Shown here in pieces: positions 1 through 8,155 of a stretch of 64,000 nt of DNA. The notes beneath the pieces were generated by a model. The model was given only the letters and a program-made list of their open reading frames with translations, ran no database searches and was not told the origin of the DNA. A program made the position numbers and the translations under genes. This DNA is from Clostridia bacterium. GTDB taxonomy: Bacteria > Bacillota > Clostridia > Oscillospirales > Acutalibacteraceae. Numbering within the stretch: position 1 is the stretch's first letter; the number at the start of each line of letters is the position of its first letter. The stretch is taken from NCBI GenBank assembly GCA_017416485.1, contig JAFQCH010000020.1, positions 24,838-88,837 of the forward strand. The letters are read 5' to 3'.

Positions 1-309
1 AATAACTGTTTTCTGCTCGCCTTCCATTTCGCCGATGAAGGAAAAAGCCTTGTCCCAATCCGCAAAACTGCTTGTGTATGCACGGACGGAAGGTTTCCAT
101 GAAAGCAGAGCATCGGAAAACTCCGCAAGCTGTTTTTCTGTTGTGTATTCCCTGCATGAATAAAAAACATGCGGCTTGCCCTTGCAGAATTCCGACAAGG
201 TTTCGGTTTTTCCGACCCTTCGTCTGCCATACAGCACAACAAATTCAGCCTGTTCGCTTTCGTAACAATTATTCAAAAACTTCAATTCATTTTCACGACC
301 GATAAACAT
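1..309 (-). CDS. AAA-type ATPase, archaeal ATPase-2 like (partial, 3' end beyond window)
   Basis: An open frame of 103 codons runs off the left edge of the window. It starts at ATG 309, with a GGAGG site five to seven bases upstream. The protein opens MFIGRENELKFL and has a P-loop GRRRVGKT at residues 28-35 within VVLYGRRRVGKTE. This is typical of the ATPase_2/DUF234 family, in which the N-terminal ATPase is followed by a winged helix and a nuclease-like DUF234 domain. The C-terminal part is not visible, so the full domain set is unknown. Family members are common, usually solitary, and of unclear cellular role. Confidence is high for the ATPase fold and low for function. Confidence 0.75.
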   Translation of the reverse strand, partial: MFIGRENELKFLNNCYESEQAEFVVLYGRRRVGKTETLSEFCKGKPHVFYSCREYTTEKQLAEFSDALLSWKPSVRAYTSSFADWDKAFSFIGEMEGEQKTVI

Positions 310-339
310 ACAAAACCCTCCGTGAAATATTTTTGTCAA

Positions 340-369
340 ATCATAATTTGTCTAATCACAATTTGACAA
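340..369 (-). promoter_or_regulatory. Promoter with palindromic TTTGTCAAAT element for the AAA ATPase
   Basis: On the minus strand TTGTCA and TATGAT are 18 bases apart, about 30 bases before the ATPase start. The same stretch holds repeated and inverted TTTGTCAAAT/ATTTGACAAA words (about 332-372), which could be an operator. No binding protein can be named. Confidence 0.45.
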
Positions 370-432
370 ATTTAATTTAACACAAACACAACAAAATGTC
401 AACCGGTTTTTATTTTATTTCACCTGCAAAGC

Positions 433-472
433 AAAAACCTCATCCCCGTTGCTGTGACAAAGGGATGAGGTT
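433..472 (-). terminator. Terminator of the HipA-like gene
   Basis: An 11-base stem (AACCTCATCCC paired with GGGATGAGGTT) is followed on the minus strand by a T run. It lies about 25 bases past the stop codon of the kinase gene. Confidence 0.7.
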
Positions 473-494
473 CTTATGCTATTTATGAAGTTTT

Positions 495-1538
495 TTATTT
501 ACTGATCAGAATATATCTGCTCATCACAAGGTCAATAACCGCCTGCGTTTTCACACGCATACCGATTTTTTCTATCACATTGCGGACGGTTTCTTCGGTA
601 AGAGTCGGGATATAATCACGGCATTGCGGATATTCATCAAGAAGCTCATTAAACAGCTTGATAAGAAGATCACCGGATTTCGGTTTTGAGGGATAACCAC
701 GGGCAATGAGTGCCATGTTATTGTCGTAATTTGGAGCAAGGCCAAGCAGTTCTCCCGTTTGCGGATTTCGTAACAGACCGAAGTTATTGGTATGACGATC
801 GGGATTTGCACAGACAGTATCCATAAAAATCAGTCTGACATAATCGGGAATTGCCTGCGGACAAAGGCTTTGCAATGCTTTTACGACATCCGGATACTCT
901 TCATTATCGCCCATAAAAGCGGACGCAGGTTCAAAATTGACAGAAGCGGCATTTGTAAAATCAAGGGATCGGATACAACCGTTTCCGCGTTCATAAACCG
1001 CCATATTCATGCCGAGAGCCAAGCCCAATTCACAGATGAACAATTCGGAAAACATTTCATCGTGATTGGCTCTTTTGCACATCCACCAGCTGCCGTTGCG
1101 GAGCTTCCAGCACTTTTCAAAGCTACCGACATTGGTAAGCTCCGGGGTGCGGGAACGACGACTGTTGGCAGCTCTGTTGAAGCTGTCATAAGTACCCTTC
1201 AGGGCAAGATCGGAAAAATAATCATCCTTGAATTCGACATCTTTATATGTCAGCTCAGAGCCAACAGGACGGATCCAATAATTGTCAGTAATGGTTGCAC
1301 CGTTGACATGTATAACAGTAGAAAGATCATCCTTTTCAGCCAGACGCAAGGCTTTTTTGAGCAAACGGGAGTTGGCACGATGCGAATCAATCGCACGGGT
1401 TTCAAGCCATGAATCTGCATCTGAAAAATTTTTCAGATAAAGAGGAAGCAAATTTTCATTTATAACAGACAAAGAGGAATCCTGCCAGACTGCTACTACT
1501 GTATCGCCACTCAGGATTTCATAATTTTTCTTTTCCAT
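495..1538 (-). CDS. HipA-like kinase domain protein (orphan)
   Basis: The start is placed at ATG 1538 because AAAGGAGG lies seven bases upstream; the in-frame ATGs at 1559 and 1556 lie before that site. The 347-residue protein carries a HipA-type C-terminal kinase core. There is a lysine in WWMCKRAN near residue 155, a catalytic loop NPDRHTNNFG around residues 246-254, and a metal-binding aspartate in APNYDNN near residue 272. HipA kinases phosphorylate translation factors such as glutamyl-tRNA synthetase and normally sit beside a HipB-type DNA-binding antitoxin. No HipB gene is adjacent here, and the N-terminal HipA subdomain is poorly recognisable. It may be a stand-alone HipA-fold kinase, not a toxin. 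Confidence is good for the fold, low for the role. Confidence 0.7.
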   Translation of the reverse strand: MEKKNYEILSGDTVVAVWQDSSLSVINENLLPLYLKNFSDADSWLETRAIDSHRANSRLLKKALRLAEKDDLSTVIHVNGATITDNYWIRPVGSELTYKDVEFKDDYFSDLALKGTYDSFNRAANSRRSRTPELTNVGSFEKCWKLRNGSWWMCKRANHDEMFSELFICELGLALGMNMAVYERGNGCIRSLDFTNAASVNFEPASAFMGDNEEYPDVVKALQSLCPQAIPDYVRLIFMDTVCANPDRHTNNFGLLRNPQTGELLGLAPNYDNNMALIARGYPSKPKSGDLLIKLFNELLDEYPQCRDYIPTLTEETVRNVIEKIGMRVKTQAVIDLVMSRYILISK

Positions 1539-1566
1539 TCTGCAACCTCCTTTCATCATTTAATAC

Positions 1567-1595
1567 ATTATAAACTATTCTTTTAGTCTTGTCAA
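1567..1595 (-). promoter_or_regulatory. Promoter of the HipA-like gene
   Basis: TTGACA and TATAAT are separated by 17 bases on the minus strand, about 30 bases upstream of the start codon. This is a near-perfect vegetative consensus. Confidence 0.8.
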
Positions 1596-1944
1596 TTTTT
1601 TAATCCCGTCAATACTACGGACTTACTGAACAAATATTCTGAAAATCTTTTTTAATTCACAACAACAGTATGTTTTAATACATAAAAAAAGGTATATTTG
1701 TAACAATAGCGATTCTTGTTCCACGATGAATCTGCTTATCATCAGAAAAGTAAGAATTATTCACCTGCCGTATATTTCTTTTCTAATGCTTTTCTAATAC
1801 TTTTCTAATGTCTCATTTCCTTGTTGTTTTTTATAGTTTTATTCAGTTGCAAAATCAGAACATTTGATGCAAAACATGATGATTTTTCACACCAAAAATC
1901 GCTCATAACAATGAACATCGTTTTCGATTCCTACTACCCCTGCC
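1596..1944. other. AT-rich intergenic stretch without a recognisable gene
   Basis: No frame with a credible ribosome binding site is present. The only visible structure is a triple 11-base repeat at 1778-1810. The region separates the HipA-like gene from the hairpin array. Confidence 0.6.
1778..1810. repeat. Three tandem 11-base repeats
   Basis: The word CTTTTCTAATG, with one A/G variant in the middle copy, is repeated three times head to tail. It could be a helically phased protein-binding site (11 bases per turn), but nothing nearby shows what it would serve. Confidence 0.6.
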
Positions 1945-1980
1945 AAAAAATCCGACAAGTTTCGACTTGTCGGATTTTTT
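1945..1980. terminator. Perfect 16-bp hairpin with TTCG loop, terminator-like on both strands
   Basis: AAAAAATCCGACAAGT pairs perfectly with its complement across a TTCG tetraloop and ends in six Ts on either strand. It borders the hairpin array. No gene ends immediately before it, so it may insulate the array or belong to it. Confidence 0.65.
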
Positions 1981-2200
1981 TATCCAAGCCGACAGGCTTG
2001 GTATATCATCAGCCGTAGGCTGTATATCATCAAAGGCGGCTCGCCGCCTTTGTATCTCATCACACCTTCAGGTGTGTATCAAAAAACTGTCGGCTTGATG
2101 ATCTGCAAAACTTCGTTTTGATGATATACAACCTCTTGCGAGGTTGATGATATGCAATTCCTGCGAAATTGATGATATACACGGCTTCGCCGTGATTTGT
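1981..2200. repeat. Array of eight small hairpins with mirrored spacers (multi-branched palindrome)
   Basis: Eight short inverted repeats follow each other: CCAAGCC/GGCTTGG, AGCC/GGCT, AAAGGCGGC/GCCGCCTTT, CACACC/GGTGTG, CAAAAC/GTTTTG, AACCTC/GAGGTT, an imperfect AATTCC/GAAATT, and ACGGC/GCCGT. Spacers in the left half read TATATCATC and those in the right half GATGATATAC, the reverse complement. AAGCCGACAG at 1986-1995 is also the reverse complement of CTGTCGGCTT at 2087-2096. The whole block could therefore fold as one multi-branched cruciform or RNA. The loops often read TTCG or TTCA. It contains no ORF with a ribosome binding site. Confidence 0.75.
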
Positions 2201-2270
2201 ATTGCACTGCCTGTCTGAAATACGGATACCGCAAGGTGTCCGTTTTGTTTTTGTATGATAATGATCAGTC

Positions 2271-2299
2271 TTGTTTTATTGATTTTTGCATGCTATAAT
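2271..2299 (+). promoter_or_regulatory. Promoter of the MBL-fold gene
   Basis: TTGTTT and TATAAT are 17 bases apart and lie 36 bases before the start codon. Confidence 0.7.
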
Positions 2300-2335
2300 T
2301 AAAACATAATTATACATAAGAAGGAGTATAAAAAA

Positions 2336-3334
2336 ATGGATAAGAAGAAAATCATTATATTATGCGTGATACTTGTTCTGCTTGTGGCTGCCGCGGTGCT
2401 GCTTGCCGTGTTTATGCCGAACATAAAAATGGGCATCAATGCGAGAAAATACAATTTGCAAAAAGCAGACATATCCGTATCGGCGGACAGAATTTATTTT
2501 CTCAACACAGGTGGGTCGGATGCGATTCTGATTGAAAGCGACGGCAAATTTGCCATGGTGGATGCCGCAGAGGACAATGATAATCCGCGGAATTTTGAAG
2601 GGCTGAAATTAACGGGCTACGAGGATTACGTGGTTGATTTTGTAAAGAAAATCGCAGGGGATGAAAACGGTAGGGTCGAGCTTGAATTTGTGCTGGGCAC
2701 ACACGCCCATTCTGACCACATCGGCGGCTTTGATACGCTGATTTTTGATGAAGACATTACCGTCAAAACCGCATACCTGCGTGAATATGACGAGGACAGA
2801 ATCAGCGAATATGAAATCGAGAGCTGGGACAACAAGGAGGTTTACGAGCAGATGCTCGATGCCTGTAAAAAAAGAGGTGTCCCTGTTGTGAGTGATATTT
2901 CTGCGGAGCCGTTTACATTCGGAAGCTTCACCATGCAATTCATCAACACAGAAATAAATCCTGTTGAAGGGCGTGTCGGTGAAAATGAAAATGCAGTCGG
3001 ACTGCTGATTGAGAAGAACGGAACAAAGGCTTTTCTTTCGGCAGACATCAACAATTACGACGGGGATGAAGACAGAATTGCCCCCGCAATCGGCAAGGTT
3101 GACCTGCTGAAGGTCGGGCATCACGGCCATGAAGGCTCCTCCACCGAAAACTTTATCAACACACTCAGCCCCGATATTGCCGTTCTGACACGGGGCAATG
3201 CAACGCCCTCTGCAGAGCCGCTCAAAAACCTCAACCGCGTCAATGCGGCCATTTATGCAACCGGCAAATACGGCGAAATCATTGCCGAATTCACAGAAAA
3301 CGGCATCGCCCTTTTTGCAGGCATTGCAGAATAA
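2336..3334 (+). CDS. Membrane-anchored metallo-beta-lactamase-fold hydrolase (ComEC C-domain like)
   Basis: The 332-residue protein starts after an AAGGAG site. It has one N-terminal transmembrane segment (about residues 5-27) followed by an extracellular MBL domain. The zinc signature THAHSDHIGG lies at residues 122-131, a later SADINNYD supplies the bridging aspartate, and VGHHGHEGS supplies the last histidine. This arrangement resembles the soluble C-terminal domain of the competence protein ComEC/Rec2, which is widespread as an independent secreted or anchored hydrolase in Clostridia. The substrate is not evident; nucleic-acid or phosphodiester hydrolysis is plausible by analogy. It is transcribed alone, with its own promoter and terminator. 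Confidence 0.8.
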   Translation: MDKKKIIILCVILVLLVAAAVLLAVFMPNIKMGINARKYNLQKADISVSADRIYFLNTGGSDAILIESDGKFAMVDAAEDNDNPRNFEGLKLTGYEDYVVDFVKKIAGDENGRVELEFVLGTHAHSDHIGGFDTLIFDEDITVKTAYLREYDEDRISEYEIESWDNKEVYEQMLDACKKRGVPVVSDISAEPFTFGSFTMQFINTEINPVEGRVGENENAVGLLIEKNGTKAFLSADINNYDGDEDRIAPAIGKVDLLKVGHHGHEGSSTENFINTLSPDIAVLTRGNATPSAEPLKNLNRVNAAIYATGKYGEIIAEFTENGIALFAGIAE

Positions 3335-3350
3335 GTCTATTGCAGATATA

Positions 3351-3380
3351 TCCCCGGACTTCAAAGGCCCGGGGATTTTT
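3351..3380 (+). terminator. Terminator of the MBL-fold gene
   Basis: The stem TCCCCGG/CCGGGGA is followed by ATTTTT, 16 bases after the stop codon. Confidence 0.7.
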
Positions 3381-3403
3381 CATTTCTGCCGTTTGATGAG
3401 CAG

Positions 3404-3432
3404 TTGAACATTGCAAGAATCTGTGATATAAT
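3404..3432 (+). promoter_or_regulatory. Promoter of the PHP-glycyl radical operon
   Basis: TTGAAC and TATAAT are separated by 17 bases. The start codon of the first gene is 150 bases downstream, leaving a leader of about 140 bases in which no known riboswitch is recognisable. Confidence 0.65.
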
Positions 3433-3581
3433 TATTTATATTGAATGATTCACCGATGGTGGGATTCTTTATGGAGCTGTTAAAGGAAATCGTCGTTATG
3501 CGTTCTTTTATCTGCATTCGGCTGATTGAAGCTGATAAGGCCTGACATTATAATGATCCCAAACGAAAGGATACAGGTGGT

Positions 3582-4382
3582 ATGAGATACATTGCAGACC
3601 ATGATTTTCATATTCATTCAACGGTTTCGAGGTGTTGCCATGATGCCACACAGACACCGCAGTCCATATTGGAATATGCACAAAAAAACAGCTTCAGAAA
3701 AATCTGCCTGACCAATCATTTCTGGGACGAGAATGTAAAAAGCGAAGCGCAATGGATTGAAGAACACAATTTTTCGTTTGTTTCTTCTGTTCTGCCGTTG
3801 CCGCAGGATAAGAACATCCGTTTTCTGTTCGGTTGCGAAACCGACATGGATTTCAACAATGTGCTCGGTGTGAGCAAAGAACGATTTGACTGCTTTGATT
3901 TTATCATTGTTGCCACAACACATCTTCATCTTGCCGGCCACACAGTCAGCACCGAGATCACAACACCCGCCCAAGCGGCTTTTCATTGGGTTGACAAGCT
4001 CAAAAATCTGTTGATAAAGGATCTTCCCTTTCATAAAATCGGCATTGCACATCTGACAACGGGACACATACTCAAAAGCAGAACAACCGAAGCCTTGTCC
4101 TTGATTCCCGATGCCGTCATGTATGATATTTTCAACGAATGTGCACGCAAGGGTGCAGGAATCGAGCTGAATGTCAAAACAATCAACATGAACGATGACG
4201 AAAAAGAGATATTGCTGCGGCCATATTTCATCGCCAAGGAATGCGGATGCAGATTCTATCTCGGCAGCGATGCACACAAAGCAAGTGCCTTGGCAGGTGC
4301 AAAAGAAAATTTTGAGGATGTTATTGACAAACTGAATCTTAAAGAAAGCGATAAGTTTTTGCTGACTGCCGGAAGGAAGTAA
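3582..4382 (+). CDS. PHP-domain metal-dependent phosphoesterase
   Basis: The 266-residue protein shows the ordered PHP motifs: HDFHIHS at residues 7-13, TNHFW near 45-49, GCETDMD near 88, TTHLHL near 111-116, IAHLT near 150, and GSDAHK near 228. These histidines and aspartates bind the trinuclear metal centre of the polymerase and histidinol phosphatase family. Family members release phosphate from small phosphorylated metabolites. It is the first gene of an operon and lies two bases before the glycyl radical activase, whose ribosome binding site is inside its last codons. That coupling suggests its substrate belongs to the same pathway, although histidinol-phosphate cannot be excluded. Confidence 0.8.
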   Translation: MRYIADHDFHIHSTVSRCCHDATQTPQSILEYAQKNSFRKICLTNHFWDENVKSEAQWIEEHNFSFVSSVLPLPQDKNIRFLFGCETDMDFNNVLGVSKERFDCFDFIIVATTHLHLAGHTVSTEITTPAQAAFHWVDKLKNLLIKDLPFHKIGIAHLTTGHILKSRTTEALSLIPDAVMYDIFNECARKGAGIELNVKTINMNDDEKEILLRPYFIAKECGCRFYLGSDAHKASALAGAKENFEDVIDKLNLKESDKFLLTAGRK

Positions 4383-4384
4383 AA

Positions 4385-5278
4385 ATGGGATTTATTTTCA
4401 ACATTCAAAAATTCTGTCTGCATGACGGAGACGGGATACGGACAAGTGTGTTTTTAAAGGGCTGTCCCCTGCGGTGCATCTGGTGCCACAATCCCGAAAG
4501 CCTTGCAAAAGTGCAGAGCCTTTCTTTTCACAATCAAAAGTGCACCGTCTGCGGCAAGTGCCTTGCGGTGTGCAGCGGACGAAGCATTGAAAACGGCAAT
4601 TTGAAGATTGACCGAGCACAATGCACGGTGTGCGGAAAGTGTGCAGAGGTCTGCCTGCACGATGCCAACGAAATCATCGGAAACGAAATGACCGCACAGG
4701 AAATCATGGTTGAGGTGCTGAAAGACAAGATGTTTTTTGACACCTCGGGCGGCGGAATCACCGTGACGGGCGGAGAACCGTCGTATCAACCTGATTTCAC
4801 ATTGGAATTACTCACACTTGCAAAGGAAGCTGGGATTTCGCGTGCCATGGAAACCTGCGGCATCGGGGAGGGAGAGTTTTACGAGAAAGCGGCGGACCTC
4901 GGCACAACATTTTTATTTGACATAAAATGTATGGATTCCGAAAAGCACCGAAAGCTAACGGGTGCTGATAATGTACATATTCTGCAAAACCTTGCATACC
5001 TCATGGAAAGAGATGCGGATATCATCATCCGTCTGCCCATGATTCCCGGTTGCAATGACAGCAACGAGGATATTGCACAACTTTGTGTTTTTCTGAACAA
5101 CAACAAAGGGCGATACCGCTATGCCGAGATCATGCCCTATCACACGCTCGGCCTCGGCAAAGCCGAAAAACTCGGCTCCACAGCCGCATACACGCACGAC
5201 AATGCAAACGAAACGGATATCGCCCGTTGGGGTTCCCTGTTCGCTTCGCACGGCACGGATGTAAACGTATCAAAGTAA
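4385..5278 (+). CDS. Glycyl-radical enzyme activating protein (radical SAM)
   Basis: This 297-residue radical SAM enzyme has the cluster motif CPLRCIWC (C27, C31, C34) directly after DGDGIRTSVFLKG, the hallmark of the pyruvate formate-lyase activase family. An inserted ferredoxin-like domain carries two 4Fe-4S sets, C53/C56/C59/C63 and C80/C83/C86/C90. That insert is typical of activases for glycerol, choline and related dehydratases and is absent from classical PflA. TVTGGEP near residue 125 binds S-adenosylmethionine. The enzyme abstracts a hydrogen from the conserved glycine of its partner, surely the gene that begins 13 bases downstream. Confidence 0.92.
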   Translation: MGFIFNIQKFCLHDGDGIRTSVFLKGCPLRCIWCHNPESLAKVQSLSFHNQKCTVCGKCLAVCSGRSIENGNLKIDRAQCTVCGKCAEVCLHDANEIIGNEMTAQEIMVEVLKDKMFFDTSGGGITVTGGEPSYQPDFTLELLTLAKEAGISRAMETCGIGEGEFYEKAADLGTTFLFDIKCMDSEKHRKLTGADNVHILQNLAYLMERDADIIIRLPMIPGCNDSNEDIAQLCVFLNNNKGRYRYAEIMPYHTLGLGKAEKLGSTAAYTHDNANETDIARWGSLFASHGTDVNVSK

Positions 5279-5291
5279 AAGAGGTTTTATT

Positions 5292-7451
5292 ATGACTGAT
5301 TTAATGAATATTGATCCTTTGCTTTACGGATATTTTTCGGACGAAACCCTTGAACACGGTGAAAGAGTCGGGCTTGCGTTGCTTTACGGCGCAAAAAATA
5401 TTGAAATTAAATTTTCGCGTCAGTTGCTGCCCGAAACAACATTTGAAACAAAATTTGCAACATCAAAATACATGCCCTCCGAAGGACTTCGGTTCGACAC
5501 GGACAACATTTTAAAACTTGCCGAAGACTTCCCCGAACACAAAAAAACTCTGCTTCACTATGTTGATGAAATAAACATTTTCAACAGCAAGGCAAAGCGG
5601 CTTTCCTGCGATTTGACAGATGCCCTTGACCGCACGGGTGCACAATGGGGCGGCAACTGGGGCGGTCATGCCAACCCCGATTACGGAAAAATCGTCAATT
5701 TCGGCACGGAGCATATCCGCAATCTCATTGCCGAAAACCGCGGCAAGTACCCCGATGAAGCATGGTTTTACCGTTCTTGTTCCTATGTTTTGGATGCACT
5801 GGATCTTTTCGGCACACGCTACCGTGAAGCCGCACTTGAAAAAGCAGAACAATGCGATAACGAAGAAGACAAGGCTTTTCTGCTTCGTCTGGCTTCGGCT
5901 TTTGCAACCGTGCCGAAGAAGCCTGCTTACGATTTCATGTCGGCAATGTGCGCCTTTATGCTCATTTTTGCACTCGACGGCAGTGACTCTCCCGGTCGGT
6001 TTGACCAATATATGTACCCCGCATACTTAAAAACCGAAAATAAGGAAGAAGTCATCGACCTGCTTGACAGGCTGTGGGATTATTTCCATGACCACCGTTC
6101 GTGGAATCTTTGCATTGCGGGCAGTGACGAAAATTGGCAGGATGAAACCAACGAGCTTACTTACGAAATTCTTGCCATGGTGAGAAAAAAAGGCTACAAT
6201 ACCCCCAATCTCACCTGCCGTGTGCACCGAAACACACCCGATAAACTCTGGAATGCGATTGCAGACACCCTTGCAACGGGCACGGGACTGCCTGCACTTT
6301 ACAATGACGATGTCGTTTGCGAAGCCCTTGAAAAAATCGGCATTCCGACCGAAGACAGCCACGATTACTGCATGAACGGATGCAATCAGATCGACATTTT
6401 CGGCAAGAGCCACATGGGGCTTGAAGACGGCGAGGTACTGTTTACAAAGTGCCTTGAATTTGCATTGCACAACGGCAAGGACGGGATGAGTGATGAAAAA
6501 CTCTCCGTTGAAACGGGCGATCCGACAACCTTTACGACCTATGAACGTTTTGAGCGCGCATTCATGGATCAGCTGGAATTTGTGACCTACAATGCGTGTT
6601 CGAGTGCCAACATCTGCCAGCACCTGCGGGGAGTGTTTGAACCGCATCCGTTGCGTTCATGCCTGATTGAAGGCTGCCTGCAAAAAGGACGCGACTACCG
6701 CAACGGCGGCCCGCTTTACAATCACGGACAAATTCTTGCCGAAGGCATTGCAGACACAGGCGACAGCCTGTATGCCGTCAAAAAACTCGTATTCGACGAA
6801 AAGAAATACACAATGGCTGAATTGATTGCCGCATTGGATGCAGACTTTGAAGGTTACGAACAACTGCATCACGATTTTAAGAATTGCGAAAAATTCGGCA
6901 ATGACATCGAAGAAGTTGACACCATTACCGCACGTGCGCTCAACCGCTTTTTCACTGTGCTCAAACGCAACCGCACCTACCGCGGCGGTGTGTTCACAGG
7001 CGGTTGCAGCACATTCAGCCGAGCCGCCGATTACGGCATGCAGACTGCGGCTCTTCCTAACGGAAAACGCAAGGGTGAACCCTTGCTTGCTGACAGCATT
7101 GCCGCCACCCCCGGGCGCGACACCAACGGTCCGACGGCGCTCATCAAATCGGTGCTGAAATACAACCACACCGATGCTTGCAGCGGATTCGTATTTCAGA
7201 ATAAATTTGAAAAGAAGATTTTTAACACCGAAAAAGGCAAGGATTCATTCATTGCCCTTGCAAAGGCATATTTTGCAGGCGGCGGACAGCAATACACCGT
7301 TACGGTCGTATCACCCGAAGATCTGCTGGATGCTAAAGTGCATCCCGAAAACCACCGCAATCTGATCGTGCGTGTGGGCGGTTACAGTGACTATTTTACA
7401 GACCTTGATGAGGGCTTACAGGATAATGTCATTGAACGTACTTTTTTATAA
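5292..7451 (+). CDS. Glycyl radical enzyme of unassigned substrate (PFL-like)
   Basis: The 719-residue protein ends with the glycyl radical signature RVGGYSDYF (R694-F702; radical glycine G697). It has the family motifs GCLQKGRDYRNGG and PGRDTNGPTALIKSV. The start follows AGAGG. The site that should carry the thiyl cysteine reads YCMNGCNQID, with C360 and C364. Characterised dehydratases and decarboxylases usually read GCVEP, with glutamate as base, and pyruvate formate-lyase reads ACCVS. Here asparagine-glutamine follows C364, so neither class fits. The protein is shorter than most dehydratases (about 780-850). Its operon holds a dedicated two-cluster activase and a PHP phosphoesterase. Function is not assignable; 'formate acetyltransferase' would be an over-call. 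Confidence 0.88.
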   Translation: MTDLMNIDPLLYGYFSDETLEHGERVGLALLYGAKNIEIKFSRQLLPETTFETKFATSKYMPSEGLRFDTDNILKLAEDFPEHKKTLLHYVDEINIFNSKAKRLSCDLTDALDRTGAQWGGNWGGHANPDYGKIVNFGTEHIRNLIAENRGKYPDEAWFYRSCSYVLDALDLFGTRYREAALEKAEQCDNEEDKAFLLRLASAFATVPKKPAYDFMSAMCAFMLIFALDGSDSPGRFDQYMYPAYLKTENKEEVIDLLDRLWDYFHDHRSWNLCIAGSDENWQDETNELTYEILAMVRKKGYNTPNLTCRVHRNTPDKLWNAIADTLATGTGLPALYNDDVVCEALEKIGIPTEDSHDYCMNGCNQIDIFGKSHMGLEDGEVLFTKCLEFALHNGKDGMSDEKLSVETGDPTTFTTYERFERAFMDQLEFVTYNACSSANICQHLRGVFEPHPLRSCLIEGCLQKGRDYRNGGPLYNHGQILAEGIADTGDSLYAVKKLVFDEKKYTMAELIAALDADFEGYEQLHHDFKNCEKFGNDIEEVDTITARALNRFFTVLKRNRTYRGGVFTGGCSTFSRAADYGMQTAALPNGKRKGEPLLADSIAATPGRDTNGPTALIKSVLKYNHTDACSGFVFQNKFEKKIFNTEKGKDSFIALAKAYFAGGGQQYTVTVVSPEDLLDAKVHPENHRNLIVRVGGYSDYFTDLDEGLQDNVIERTFL

Positions 7452-7472
7452 AAGTTTTTAACAGGTGATTGC

Positions 7473-8054
7473 ATGAAAAAAATAATATCCGTTGCCGTTT
7501 GTGTTGTGATATTATTTCTGACCTTTACGGCGGTCAGCATTGTCAACTACGGCAAAAACGACCATAAAACACAAGCGGATGTTGCCATTGTGCTTGGTGC
7601 GGCGGCAAGTGATGAAGGGGTGTCCCCTGTTTTCCGTGAGCGCATCAACCATGGAATATGGCTTTATGAAAACGAATTTGTCGATTATCTGATTTTCACG
7701 GGCGGCATGGGCGAAGGCAACGCAAAAAGCGATGCGTTGATTGCAAAAGAATACGCATTGTCGCAAGGAGTGCCCGCAGATGTTATTTTGATCGAAGAAA
7801 AATCGACCATCACGGAAGAAAACCTTGAGAATGCAAAAGAAATCATGGATGAAAACGGTTTGCGCACCGCCATCATCGTGAGCGACCCGCTGCACATGAA
7901 ACGCGCCATGCTGATGGCAAAGGATTACGGTATTGACGGTTATTCTTCACCGACACCGACTACTATGTACAGGAGCATCAAAGCACAATTTCCGTTTTTG
8001 GTAAGAGAAGAATTTTTCTATATCGGCTATTGCATTGTGCGCATATTCAGATAA
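7473..8054 (+). CDS. YdcF/SanA-like DUF218 protein, membrane anchored
   Basis: The 193-residue protein has an N-terminal hydrophobic segment (residues 3-22). A DUF218 domain follows, with ADVAIVLGAA, the FTGG turn, E-rich helix KSTITEENLENA, and VSDPLHMKRAM. The family includes SanA, ElyC and YdcF, which act at the cell envelope with an unclear, possibly nucleotide- or undecaprenyl-related, chemistry. It lies 21 bases after the glycyl radical enzyme and is probably co-transcribed. Nothing links it mechanistically to that enzyme. It has no terminator of its own that I could see. Confidence 0.75.
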   Translation: MKKIISVAVCVVILFLTFTAVSIVNYGKNDHKTQADVAIVLGAAASDEGVSPVFRERINHGIWLYENEFVDYLIFTGGMGEGNAKSDALIAKEYALSQGVPADVILIEEKSTITEENLENAKEIMDENGLRTAIIVSDPLHMKRAMLMAKDYGIDGYSSPTPTTMYRSIKAQFPFLVREEFFYIGYCIVRIFR

Positions 8055-8155
8055 ATCCATTCAACTGCCTGTAATAATAAAAATCAATCTGTTCTCTTTT
8101 CATTCCGTGACAATTTGCATATTATAAAAACATCACAAACGGAAAGGAAATGCTT

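Noticed and set aside
1821..2018. 65-codon ORF over the first hairpin
   Set aside because: It has no ribosome site and runs through the terminator hairpin.
1981..2200. CRISPR-like array
   Set aside because: The units differ in sequence and length, the spacers are 9-10 bases and constant, and no cas gene is near. It is a set of hairpins, not repeat-spacer DNA.
5292..7451. Annotation as pyruvate formate-lyase
   Set aside because: The ACCVS dicysteine motif is missing and the activase has the two-cluster insert of other glycyl radical enzymes.
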